Shown in pieces: positions 49,501-64,000 of a stretch of 64,000 nucleotides of DNA. Each line of letters opens with the position of its first letter. The first letter of the stretch is position 1. Both the position numbers and the translations under genes were made by a program. The notes beneath the pieces are model-generated. The model was not told the DNA's origin. It saw only the letters and a program-made list of their open reading frames with translations, and made no database searches. Origin of the DNA: Piper betle (Eukaryota; Streptophyta; Magnoliopsida; Piperales; Piperaceae); NCBI GenBank assembly GCA_033002965.1, contig JAURVB010014732.1, positions 1 through 64,000 of the forward strand, written 5' to 3'.

Positions 49501-50222
49501 TTTGCGCTATGAAGTCAGTTTTTGCAAAACGTTATACAGTGGTAACAAAGCAATTAAAAAGATCAGCACAATCCTTAACTTATTGTTGACAATTTGTGAG
49601 CTTCACTGATATAAATCCTTGCGGTTTTACCAAAACAGGGCAACAAACCATCTGCAAGTGTACAGTCTACTCAAACAGGCGAACCATGTCACACTGCGCG
49701 TTTTGCAAAGGGTTTACAAGGCTTGGGAGTTCTACCGAATTCAACTTGTGAAGGTAGAGTTCCTCATATGATAGTTCAATATACTCTTGTATTGTGTAAT
49801 TACCATCTCACCAATGTTGGGACTCACTCATTCTTCGCATGTTGTACCACTGCATTGACAGGAAGCGACTGAAAGAGGCACACCAGTTGCTAGGCATCTG
49901 TTACTCCATTTTCCCGACGATGAGCATGTGCAACATATAACGTATCAGCAATTAATGATCGGTTCAGAGACACTAGTGGCACCAGTTCTCGATAAAGGCG
50001 CGAAGAAAGTAAAGGTTTACTTTCCGCTAACAGGAGGGATATCTTGGAAACATGTATAGGGACATATATGGTGAGCCCTCAACAAATCGCAGCAGCAAAC
50101 AGATCAAAGGACTCGAAAGTTGGATTGAAGCCTCCACAGGTTAACCGGCCATTTTTGTAAAGATGGGATCTTCCGTTGGAGAAACATTCATCAAGAACTT
50201 GGAAGAACTGAATATTTCATAG
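46538..50222 (+). pseudogene. Sulfoquinovosidase-like glycoside hydrolase family 31 pseudogene
   Basis: Eight exon-like blocks: about 46538-47492, 47602-47735, 47966-48178, 48248-48395, 48501-48736, 49036-49427, 49639-49753 and 49862-50222. Together they match the plant relatives of bacterial YihQ sulfoquinovosidase, which cleaves sulfoquinovosyl glycosides from plant sulfolipid. Recognisable parts are the DWAGQRKT segment, the catalytic nucleophile region MADFGEGLPLD (near 48688), GEDPITAHNKYPEL and the acid/base region FNHSDTGGYCAVD (near 49300). Almost every exon is broken: AATTGG for AATTTGG near 47180, a 4-bp duplication TGAA near 47285, TAA in place of a Tyr codon near 47628, lost bases near 48288, a frame break just before the MADFGE segment and TAA near 50143. 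Exon 3 is clean. Introns are retained. Non-functional as written. Confidence 0.85.
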
Positions 50223-52335
50223 TAATGTGGCCCTGCTGAAAAGAAATGGAATCCAATAGGCTAATCTGAAAATTCTTCTTTCCCAAGAAAGGTGCCCACT
50301 GATTTATTACAATCTCATCTCCCTCTAGTGATGTTGGATAAGGAGCTTATTAGCCAAAAAAAATAAAATTGATTAGAACCCACAAGCATCAAAAGATTAA
50401 CCGGCGAACAGGAACCATGCGACATATTGTCGAACTAGCGATAGGCATCTCCAACATCGCATGAGTGAAGCCATGTTCCTCCACTAACAGTAACAGATAA
50501 ATGCACGTAAGCCACAGAAACACGTTACTCTGACAGCGATATCGTCAACATTACCGACGCCTCTAATGACTGCTCGTCATGTTGAGGCTCGAAACCCAAG
50601 AGCAACGGCCATCCCTTCTAACGAACCAAGCAAAGTACACCCAAGTTGGAAGAAAAAACAGGCTTAGATTTGGTAGCGTGGCTCGTAAGATTTTACGTCC
50701 TTTGATTCAGACTCCGAAATCAAATGATGCTCGGCTTGTGTTGTTTTTAAGTCAAATATATCTTTATATAAACAAAAAACTTTTTAAATATATTAATATC
50801 TTGGTAAAAATTTATACTTATATATATCTGAGATTATGGCTAAACAACTTCACTAAATAAAAATTATAAACGAATGTGACTAAATTATCACTTACTACAA
50901 GAGAGTGTTTTAGTATATTATTTTATATAAATACTATGCGAGCTTTATTCATAAGCACTATAACTAAATAGTTTATATCAGCTACTAAGCGACACGCTAT
51001 AACTTATATTTGAAGTACATCTAGTAAGTTTTAATATAAAAAATTATTAAAAAATGGAGAACTTATAAATCCTCAAATCAATTTAACTTTTTTATTTTTT
51101 AACTTATATATAACAAACAATAATTTACTTTTTAAAAACTCATGATTTTTTTAAAAACTTAAAAATAGGTCATATTTATGTTTTAAAAATGACAAAAATT
51201 TACCTAACCTCCCACTCCTAGGTCTCTACTTATCAATTGAGGATCGTGACCCACTTAAATAAACTAATTAATTTCATTTTAAAGCACATCAAGCTTAGGG
51301 ATATAAATAAATCAAGCAATTTGCGAGCATTTTATGTTTGACTTTGTTCGTCTTGAACTCATACTTATTAATTTTATACTCGAAAAAATACTTTACTTGA
51401 GCTAAGCAGTTCGTTGAACTATAAACAGAGTCTGAACTAACGAGTGTCTGGTTTAGTTTAACTCGAAACTCAAATTTAATGTGTTTGAGCTCAATATGAT
51501 ATTTTTATATCAAGTTTTTAATATGAGTAAATAACTATTATACCATCATCAATTACTTACTAAAAAATATTACTAGTACTTAACATATTGCTTAACTATT
51601 AACTATTTGGTTTGTTTAATAGTATCAAGTCTATGTTTATCCTTAATTATTGTTTCCTCAAAATGAAATATATCAAATATAACTTGTCATATTAATGGAG
51701 ACTAAATTAAGATTATATATTGGTCGTACTTATAGTAACTAGTTAGTTATTTAATAAGTTTGTAATAATTGAGACATGAAGTATTTATAAACTAATTATT
51801 AATAAATGTTTAGTAATGCTTATTAGTTTCTACTAAATGTTAAGAACTTGCATCTAATCGAATTATAATCAAGCCAAGTAATTTTGTTTGGCTTCGATCG
51901 ACTCAGCTTAGCTCAGCTTGGTTTGGCTCAACTCATATTATAATGAAACACAAACCAAACTTGAATAGGTAAATGTTTAGCTTAAGCTCGGTTATCAATG
52001 TATAACATGATAATGAACCAAGTTGAAATAAAGTAGTTTAAAAATTAGTTGAACATGAACAAAAGTAGTGTTTAACTTAACTTGGATCATTTTCACCTTA
52101 ATCAAGTGTTAATGATATTTTCTAGTACTAAAATTAATTTTCCTGTCGATCTCGTTGTAACTAGGATTACCAATAACCTACTAGGAAACATCAACCCCTG
52201 ATCAAATTAGGATAAGGCGTATGGGCCACATTTGATATCTGAAAATGGCCTGGCCCATGGGGGCATGGGCTTTCAAGCCCAGAAAATGAGTCGAGTTGGG
52301 AAAAACAATGCGAGCGGAGGGAAAACCGGGAAGAT
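50223..52335. other. AT-rich intergenic region
   Basis: No gene recognised. 51290-52100 carries GAGCT/CTTGG-type blocks (for example CTCAGCTTAGCTCAGCTTGG near 51900) resembling, loosely, the dispersed repeat family at 14.5 and 28 kb. The last 100 bp are the leader of the acyl carrier gene. Confidence 0.45.
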
Positions 52336-53827
52336 ATGATGGCGTTGAGGGCGGCGATCCTTGGCCGGCTCAGGATTCCTGTCGGCGGCGTTCCGCCGTC
52401 GGCCCGGTGTGGGACTTTCGGCCGGAGGCTCTTTTCGTCCCACGATGCTGACCACTTGGACAGGAAGGAGGTGGTGGAGAGGGTCCTCGACGTCATCAAG
52501 AGTTTTCCCAAGGTCGATCCTTGCAAGGTCTGCATTTTTTTAAACTTTCCTTCCTTCTTCAAACTCCTTTCTACACAAGCACTTGGGATAAAAGTATATC
52601 GATCTTGGTTTTATAAATTTAATGGTAATGGATGCGTGTTTGGGCATTTGATTTTATTCTGGTCATCCTACTGAAAACTGCGCAATTAATTTGAGCGAAA
52701 ATACTAATGAAGATCTAAAATTCGCTGTATCAGTCTATTTTTGATCGCCACCGTTTATTTTAAATGCTCGCAACATTCGGATGAGAATGTAAGCATGAAG
52801 GCTGAGAGTATGTGGTGTCCGTTCGGTTAGGTATAGCTTTTCTAGACACAGTTTCTGCTGACCATTTGTAAACCATTATTTGGTTACTCTTTACCCTGCC
52901 TTGAGCGACTCGATGATCCAGCCAGAACTGGGGATTGGTCGTGGTTGATGTTGAGGGGTATAAGCACTCCTCATGAGGTTTTTGGAAGAACATATGGTCC
53001 TTCCTCAAAATCGCTGTTCTTCACCAAGTTCCCTGCGGCAAAAATTCAAACACTTATCAAACTCAATCAGAATTATCGTATTATCATCATCATCATCAAT
53101 ATAATTATTATTATTATTATCATCATCATTATTATTATTATTATTTTGCATTTGTTTTTTGCATGGAGCATAGTGGATGACCACATTTCCCTTTATTAAT
53201 CACAGTAAGAAAGAATGTAATAAAGGGGAAAACGCATTAGTGTTTAAATTAAGCATCAGTGTTTAAAAATTTTTTAAAAAAAGAAGAGAACTGTCTTAGC
53301 ATATCCTTAAGGGAGAATTTTGCAAAAACGCCTCCTCAACCCTTGCTGCATGAGCTGCAATGTGCAAACTGTACCTCGGCATGTAGCTTATAAAACGTTC
53401 TTATGAAAACCTTGTTTTTTGATCATTCTATGATTGTTTAAGCTCATTCCTATGTTATGTTGAGTATTTGGTGTTTTTAGATTTCGTGGTCGTTTGATTT
53501 ATCTAAGCTTCATGCGGAGAAGAAAAACCATTTTCATTTCGAATGATCCCCTCTTTCAAATTGGGATTGGTGCTTCTCTGTACGCACGTTTTCTCTCTTG
53601 AGATTTAGCAGCGAGGAATTTACTTACCATGGTTTTCAGCCTTGGTGCAGGTGACACCGGAGGTCCATTTCCAAAAGGATCTAGGATTGGACAGCCTAGA
53701 TAATGTTGAAATAGTGATGGCACTGGAAGAGGAGTTCAAGCTTGAGATTCCGGACGAGGAAGCCGACAAGATCGATTCGTGCGGACTTGCGATTGAGTAC
53801 GTTGCAAATCATCCAATGGCTAGCTGA
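52336..53827 (+). CDS. Mitochondrial acyl carrier protein
   Basis: Two exons, 52336-52527 and 53651-53827, joined in phase (DPCK|VTPEV); 122 residues. Residues 1-35 ([18 protein letters not shown]...) are Arg-rich and lack acidic residues, as in mitochondrial presequences. The carrier domain follows, with [11 protein letters not shown]; Ser79 is the 4'-phosphopantetheine site. It carries growing acyl chains in mitochondrial fatty acid and lipoate synthesis and is also a subunit partner of complex I LYR proteins. Start could equally be Met2. The first intron's right part contains an (ATC/ATT)n tract. Intact. Confidence 0.95.
53081..53145. repeat. (ATC/ATT)n microsatellite in the acyl carrier gene intron
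   Basis: Roughly twenty trinucleotide units, ATC and ATT mixed, within the 1.1-kb intron. Confidence 0.85.
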
Positions 53828-54667
53828 TATACAATTATCAACTTCTTCGCTATCTGTCTGGCCTCCGAGCTTTTTAACTTGTGCTTCTTTTCATGTTTGA
53901 AAACCTCGCTTTTGAGTGTATGCCAACGGACCTTCGATTTGCAATTACTGATAAAATAATTTGAACAAGGTTTGACCTCAGGTGTGATGATACCATGTCA
54001 CGGTAAGGGTGGCATTGTTTTTCCCTCCTCTCTCCGGTGTTGGACATTTCGTTATGTCTTTTTCGTGAAAACAAAATTCTTAATGAGTGTCAATCATTGA
54101 ACGTGAAGTGATCTTCCCCTAACTATTATAAGTGTATGTGAAAATTTAGAGCAAGAAATCAATAATCAATCCTATTTCATGATATAGAGCAGACAACTAA
54201 GAGACGACGAACATAACAAATATAATTCATGGTCGTTCGTGATTCACCAAATATTCGGGCCAGGGGACGACATTGCGAGACAAAGCCATGGGCACGGATT
54301 ATTATTTTTTCCCCAAGGCCATAGACATGGAAAATTGTGTTACCTTGACTGCATTGCCAAGAAACATGCATAAATAGTCCAATTGAAACCTTGCATTCCA
54401 TTTTTCCTGTAACACATTCTAAGTTGCTTAACCCTTCAGTTTCTTTTACGCTAGTGCAACACCCGAAACAAGAGCATAAAATGCTCATTAAACCACATGT
54501 TTATGTAAGTGAACTAACAGATCATAATACAAAAGTATTTGTGAGCACCCTCACATTTCTACGTCTTCAATTCCACTACCCATTCAGGGTCTTGCATGGC
54601 GAAAGCTGAATTTGTACGTTCGATCTTGCATGGTGAAAGCCGATTTTTTACGTATTTGTGAGCACCC

Positions 54668-56457
54668 TCACATTTCTCCACATTCAGCAATGACACAAGC
54701 AAGCTTGGGGCGGTTGTTTGGTCCTGTGGCTACATTCTCAATTTTCCTCACGACCAACAGGCCCTCCCCGAACACCCTCTGAGAGAGTTATAAAACAAAT
54801 GAAATATATTCAGTAGTAACACAAACATATAAAAAAATAAATGAAGCTCCCAGCTTACCCCAAAGACAACATGTTTATTATCCAGCCAGTCACACTTTGC
54901 ACAGGTGATGAAGAACTGTGAAATGTAATTTGTACAAAACAATCAGAATAACGGAAGAAACAATTGAACAGAGACCACTGAAAGCATGGTAAATTATCTT
55001 CCTATTGCATCACATATTTGTTTAGAAATGTGATAATACATCTAATAGGAATTCATTTTTCAGTTTCTAATAACCTGGCAGCCGTTCGTGTTGGGACCAC
55101 TGTTGGCCTGTAAATAAAGTTAGTAGACATAATATTAGCATTTAGCATTTACAACCAAACATGAAAAATTTCAGTCACGAAATTGACGACAGATAACATG
55201 CATACCATTGACAAAAGACCAGGACCAGTGTGCTTTGCAGTAAAGTTCTCATCTTCAAACTTGCTTCCATATATGGACACACATCCACTGCCATCGCCCT
55301 GCAAACCAAGTTCCAGAGCATCATCTGGTTAAAAACTTTCCAATGATGTCGTTCTAGCCAGAGCCACATTTTATTTGCCAAATGTTTTCCCAAACCTTGA
55401 ATTAGGCTCAGTCATAAGCAACAAGTTGAACTTAAACCACGGAGAAGGGAAAGCAAAACATGGATGCAAGTAACATCACACCCCAACAGATTTATCATAC
55501 GTCAACGCTATGATTTAAAATATATGCAAGGCAGAATTCAGACCTTGACGAAGTCACCAGCTTGAACCATAAAATCCTTAATCACCCGGTGGAACTGCCA
55601 TCCTTTAAAGCCAACTAGTATCCCAGCCTTCCAGTGGTCAGAAACCATAAACATTGACTCAACACATACCAATGAAAAATTTGTGCAGTTCAGAGAAAAA
55701 GAGGTACCCTCCTCCCATCTGAAAAAGACGTTTGACAAATATAAAAAGCGTGAAGGAGATTGCCGCATACCTATACTCCCCCGTGCAAAATTGCCTGTAG
55801 AGAAAACATGAACGATCATAAAATGATCGAAAAAAATGCATCAAAATTTGAGAATTCATTCATCAAACAGTTCAAATGCCCAAATATTCACAAATAACAA
55901 CATTTAGGGTCATTCAGATCAAGAGGTAAAGGAACAATGTCATTACCCTTCTAGCCACCAATTTCTTCAAATATTCAATGACGCTGTGACTCAAAGACCC
56001 CATTATCAGAAATTCTAACATCACAAGCTCAAATGAAATTCTACCATCACAAGGTTAGATGAATTCAAAGCATCAATCTTTGTTCACTTGCCAGATTTTT
56101 TACTCTCCAAGATGTACAATAACAAGATCGCACTCGTCACATTCAAATTGGCAATTGCAATGTCAGTACTTAAAGAACTCATCTTTCTTCGCTACTCTAG
56201 TTTCCCTAAACAAGCAGCACAGCAGCAATATCGCAAACTTTGAAACACAAAAGTTGTACTTGCAATGGGAAAACGGATGTATGGTGCAGGAACCTGAAAT
56301 TCTCGGCGCTTTTGTGGGCGATATCGACGAAGAGCTCCATCTTGATCCTGCCGGCGGGGATGGTCCAGATGGTGACGTCGAAGAATACGACCGGGTTTTT
56401 GGGGTTAGGAAGCCTCAGGTGCCACTCCACGCCGGCGTCTGCTCCGGTGGCGGCCAT
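54668..56457 (-). CDS. CYP22: Cyclophilin CYP22, peptidyl-prolyl isomerase H type
   Basis: Seven exons: 56457-56294, 55794-55771 (24 nt), 55631-55544, 55298-55206, 55107-55075, 54915-54859 and 54778-54668; 189 residues in phase. Start [16 protein letters not shown] agrees with the family. Catalytic and ligand-binding residues of cyclophilins are visible in [15 protein letters not shown], the Trp of [12 protein letters not shown] and its following His. The human homologue PPIH sits in the U4/U6.U5 snRNP, so a nuclear splicing role is likely. Oddities: the acceptor before exon 3 reads TG, not AG; usual Gly is Trp in [10 protein letters not shown] and usual Cys is Trp in FKGWQFHR. These may be polymorphism, error or loss of constraint. 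It is convergent with the acyl carrier gene. Confidence 0.85.
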
Positions 56458-57368
56458 CCTCCTCCGGCGCCGGAGCCGTCCAACCAGGCAGGCGGCCGTA
56501 CCTCTTCCTTCCCTCCACGGCCGACTACGATAATCAGTGACGATGGTTCGGAGATGGAATGATGGATGGCCCCGGATCCGGCCTTTCGGATCGAATCCGA
56601 CCAACGGGTAGAGGGGTTGGTCGCCCAATTCGAATCAAATCGGATCGGGTTCAGAAATAGACGGTTCATCATGCATGTCGCCTATATACAGCTTTATCAT
56701 AATCTAAGACTAAGTAACTTATATTCTTACACTTTGTTAAAATCTTATTAAAACCCGCCTTATAAATTTAGCAGAGGATGGAAGAAGAGAAAATCCTCTT
56801 TTTACAGTTTCAATTATCAAGTTATAACAAAAAAAGTCAATTAAATAGTTTAGTTCTATAATAAAGATATATAATAATATAAAAAATAATCATTTTTACT
56901 GTTAAATAGTTAATATTAACTACAAGTCCTACTAAATAATTACATATATATATATATATAAGTGATATCATTTAATTATTATTAAAAAATTTAAATTATT
57001 GTTTAGAATATTTAACAAATAGTACATAGTTTATTAACTTCTGATTAATTTGGTGGTGTTATGACTATATTAGCTATACACATATAATAAGACTTATAAC
57101 TGATTATTATTACTACCAAAAGAAAATAATATTGGCAAGGATGATACATATATATACATACACGGGGTTAATTAAAAGGAAGAGTTTGATGTGGCGTACT
57201 TTGGTGTGATAATAAATACGATCGGTTCGAATCACACCAATTTTTTTGAACGGTTATCGGGTAACGACGTGCCGGGCTTCGGGGAACCCGACCCGCCTAC
57301 AAGAGGCGAGATTCACGATGGGGGTTTTAGGGTTTTAGGCCAAAATCCCTTCCCGACGTCGCCAAGCA
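56458..57368. promoter_or_regulatory. Shared upstream region of CYP22 and PRMT3
   Basis: A 0.9-kb divergent intergenic region. GC-rich leader sequence adjoins both start codons, with an AT-rich middle and a (TA)n tract near 56945-56960. No specific element could be assigned. Confidence 0.5.
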
Positions 57369-60339
<2,971 letters not shown>

Positions 60340-61280
60340 CATATCATTGGAGATCACTGCAATCGGTGGAAATGGCAGGAAAAGAAGTTTGCCTACCCAA
60401 ATGTTTAACTTATGAGTTCCTCTTTTGTTTTTAAATGGGTAGTTTTCCAGGTTCGGCCTTTTTTTGTTCTCTATGTTTATTATGTATTAATTGCAATACG
60501 TACATGTTTATGATACTTAGCAACTGGCGAGGATGTTTGATCAAATCATTCTTGTGATCATTGACATACCACGACAAGCTTGTAAGAAGTAGAGTTGATA
60601 CATCTGCCCACATTTGGGGCATTTTGTAATGCAATTACAAAAATGTGGTAATTCTAATCTACACATCCGCCTTTGTTACTTTCTTTGATGCATTTACAGT
60701 GTTAAAGTAGCAAAGAAAGTTACAATGTTTCAGGGGGTGGCGACTTTCGAGTGTCCAATTGTCTTCAACGAAATTGAATCCAAAATTTACCTGTCAAACT
60801 TGTTCTAGAATAATTTCCGACAAGCTTCCCGAAGATCGCATCATGAAGGCTTAGTAATGGACTTCATTATCAAGAATATGTCACTTGAGATCAAGAATTG
60901 CCAAAAAAATAAAACCAATACAATAGTTCTTCTACAATAGTACAATGTCGAGGATTACATTTAAACCGGCGTGGATCTATATATCCAAGTTTACACGAGC
61001 GAACACTAAACCACCAACACCCCGTTATAGACAAATGTTTCTGACGTTTCAAGAGCTGTCGGCTTCTGATACAACCACCATTTCTTTCTCATGCAATCAA
61101 TCAGGTTTTAATGGCATCCTGAAAAGCCGCAGACCATGAGTAGTAGCCAGTAGCCACATGCTTACATTCTCATTGCAACATAAATTACATCTTATATTAC
61201 ACGAATCACCCTGTATACGGTGCTTCATAGCATTTAACGGGCAATTAAAAGCCTTGCGCACAACCCATTGATAGTAAGAT
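60340..61280. other. Intergenic region between PRMT3 and TGA
   Basis: Two convergent 3' ends face each other here; both untranslated regions probably lie within it. No further gene seen. Confidence 0.5.
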
Positions 61281-63729
61281 TCACTCGCGAGGTCGAGCAA
61301 TCCAAAGAGAGCTGAGGGCACGCAATCGAGAGAAATAATCACTTATCGCGAGAAGAGCTCTGGCGGACTGACGTGTTGTTAATATCCTATGCATTTGCTG
61401 TAAGGTTTGTTGCCGAAGATTGTCAGCCTGCCCATCAATTAGAATCAAAAAATGAATGAACTAGAAAAAATAAAGTCATTTGAACATCTGGTGGCAAATA
61501 TCTCAATTTAGCTAATTTTGTTGTCAGTCATAAGAAGGTGAGCTGTCTCCACGTCTCCTCATCAAAAAAACTTCCACAGCCAAATAATGCACCTAAGTAC
61601 TAAGGACGGCAGTTTTGCAAGAGAGAAGCACCTGTCGCAGAAAACCCTCAAGTGTTCCAAGCTTTCCCATAGCCATGGCCATTTGACCCATGTAGTTCGC
61701 CACATTTCCGGTAGAACTAGATGGTCCTAAGGAACCAGCCAACGTTTCAGCTAAAGACTGTTGTAGGGCTTCCATCCCTTGAGAAAGGGCATCCTCCGCC
61801 TGCTGGGATGACTGCTGCAGGTTGTAGATGCCAGCCAGTTGCTGCTCTGTAAGCGGTTCCAAATGACTTACAAGAAGCTGCAGAGAAGGCCATATATGGT
61901 CTTTTAACAAAAAAGTGATGATTATCAAAATCAATGTCAAATGCACTCGCAAGATAATCTTGTGAATGATTACAAACTGCCAAACGCATGAGTCCAGCAA
62001 AAAGGCACAAACTCAGAGATCACAGTTTACATTAAGCCAGCTCTAATGACTTTAATTTTACAAATTTTATTTAGTTATTAACAACATAGGTCACTTGTAA
62101 CCCAAATACTTTTCATTTCTTCGGTTTCCATTAGTAATACCATCAAAGCTAAAATTAGTAAGTTGGTTTATGTTCAATTATCTTGCTATATTCAGGTAAG
62201 TTAACACTTTGTCTTATCCTTAACCTAGCAACTTTAAGAAATTCCAGGCTTCCCATATGTTATCAGTCCTACAGTCTTCGAGTCAGAAAACAATTGTAAC
62301 AGATTTACCATCGATCACCCTCAAAGAAATTTCTCTAATAACTGGCAACAAACTTAACTCACATGACCCTCAAGTAGATAGTCTTAGACAACGTTTTAAT
62401 TTTACCTTGAGAAGTTCAGAAGACCGAAACCCCCCAAGCCACAAGAAGCATCTCTCAGCTGGGGTCTTCCACATGCCTGACAACATGTGGAATACATCAG
62501 CTTTGGCAGCAATGCCCTTGAGCCTAAAAATGTCATCATAATGAGCCATTACTCCATCAACTATAACTCGGAGTTCATTATCACTTGCATGAGAAGTAAC
62601 TGCAGCTCTCAGGTCATTTATCTGTCTGTTTTGTTCCTCCAGCCATCTAGCATATTCAATGTCAAACGCAAGAGCCCCTGCAAATGTAAAGAAATGTGTC
62701 ACTGTATAATTTTGGATGCATCAATTAGAGAGGAAAGAAGAGCAATCAGGGCATGGAATTTTTGGACATCTAAAGGAAGCTCTACCGAAAATTAGATACA
62801 GAAAAAATGCGCATATATACAGAAATAATTAAAAAATTAAAAGTATTCAAAGTGCACTGTTTTCAGTAAAAATTACAACCATTATGCAACAAAATATCTG
62901 ATTATAAGCTTAAATTTTCAGCAAGACCTGACCATTCTAAAAGACTCAAAAAATGTATGATTATAAGCTTAAATAATTCGTATACAGAAACTTTCACCTA
63001 AACATGAAATTAATAAATTCAACGGGAAGTAGGAGAGAAATATTCCAGGGCACTAAGTTGCCACAGCATGTAATACCAATCTAAATTAGGCAAAGAGAGT
63101 TCTGGCACTATCATTGCTTTTGCACATTACTTTAATTTACCCATACACTATAAATGAAAGGCATGTGGGGTTTCAGCTCTCCATAATTAAGAAAAGCAAG
63201 AAAGATGATATCTGAGAGACCAACAACCAATAACCCAAGAATTTCCATGGGACAAGGCAATAGGTCATTATTAGTTTTTAATGGGTGGTCAATTCAAAGT
63301 CACAGACAAACAAGCTTATTGAGATAAAAGCATACAAAACTTTGAATATAAACTGAACTTTCTTGGATAATTATAGCAATTAATTTATTCAATCCTTGAA
63401 GTGTAACAAATATGGCAAGTCCTGTGACCTCCAACTGCCAAATTCAGATTGGGAAGTCCCAACATCAAAAGGCAAGCACACAAAAAAATTACCATTTCCA
63501 CTCATTGAATGAGCTTGATCGCCAGAGCTTGAAATAAAAATGCCCTACAAATGTAACCAGTTTTGTTCAGAAAGGTGAACACCAAAATTCTAAAAGTACC
63601 GTGCATGAAAATTTTATCTCGAGGCAGCAATAGGAATGAATATAGGAAAACCTGTTGGCGTGCTCGTTGAAGCTCCTGCTCAAGTTGATTTAGCTTCAGA
63701 CGACTACTTTCTAGTTGCTGGACGTATGC
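61281..63729 (-). CDS. Class II TGA bZIP transcription factor, 3' part
   Basis: Five downstream exons: 63729-63652, 63544-63493, 62677-62406, 61877-61632 and 61427-61281, all in phase and intact. The first holds the leucine zipper (AYVQQLESSRLKLNQLEQEL). The rest form the DOG1/TGA domain, including GVMAHYDDIFRLKG, MWKTPAERCFLWLGGFR, QQAEDALSQGMEALQQSL and NYMGQMAMAMGKLGTLEGF, ending SSLWIARPRE. The basic DNA-binding region and N-terminus lie beyond the right edge. The sequence is closest, from memory, to TGA2/TGA5/TGA6, which bind TGACG elements and the salicylic-acid receptor NPR1 in the nucleus. Confidence 0.95.
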
Positions 63730-64000
63730 CTTTTGAAGGAGTAAGTGTAAATTAGCTTAATTAAATACAAAAGATAAACTAATACACATGATACAAATAA
63801 CTCCAAGCATTCCACCAATTACTTTGATTAAAAATGTCAACAAAACCAATTAAGACATAGTTTGCACTAATCATTAAAGAAAAATTTAATCAAAAAGTGT
63901 AAAAAATGAGTTTGAATGACAGTCATTTTAATTTAACACTTATTAAAGAGAAAAGCTATCTAGATGCAATAAAGGAGTAATACAAACAGATTTATACTTT

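Overview
This is a nuclear genome window from a flowering plant. The evidence is the spliced plant gene families, an LTR retrotransposon of the Ty1/copia type, AT-rich introns and many dispersed plant repeats. I cannot fix the species. Intron positions come from reading GT/AG sites against protein frames; I ran no alignment.

Layout. Bases 1-8 kb are old diverged repeats, including two copies of one family and a 23-bp minisatellite. Bases 8.9-11.1 kb hold a decayed F-box gene (minus). Bases 12.6-14.2 kb hold a foldback element with GC-rich arms, perfect hairpins at both ends and a central array of eight small hairpins; it is the oddest structure here. Bases 17.1-20.8 kb hold a deleted Copia element with both LTRs. 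It sits at the 5' edge of a second, inverted and more decayed copy of the same F-box gene (20.8-21.9 kb).

From 23 kb rightward the window is gene-rich: eIF3b (minus, disrupted), a MIZU-KUSSEI1-like/DUF617 gene (plus, intact), a ribose-5-phosphate isomerase gene (minus, two one-base frame breaks), heat-shock factor HSFB4 (minus, intact), complex I subunit NDUFA6/B14 (minus, intact), a sulfoquinovosidase-like GH31 pseudogene (plus), mitochondrial acyl carrier protein (plus, intact), cyclophilin CYP22 (minus, one unusual splice site), PRMT3 (plus, nearly intact) and the 3' part of a class II TGA bZIP gene (minus, running off the right edge).

The genes do not form an operon or pathway. Two patterns link them. 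TGA, NDUFA6 and PRMT3 are, from memory, adjacent in Arabidopsis (At3g12250, At3g12260, At3g12270), so this looks like a conserved ancestral neighbourhood. Several genes keep full exon-intron structure but carry frameshifts, nonsense codons and lost splice sites, as expected of gene loss after duplication. Part of the one-base damage lies in homopolymers and could be assembly error; the nonsense codons and splice-site losses are harder to explain that way.
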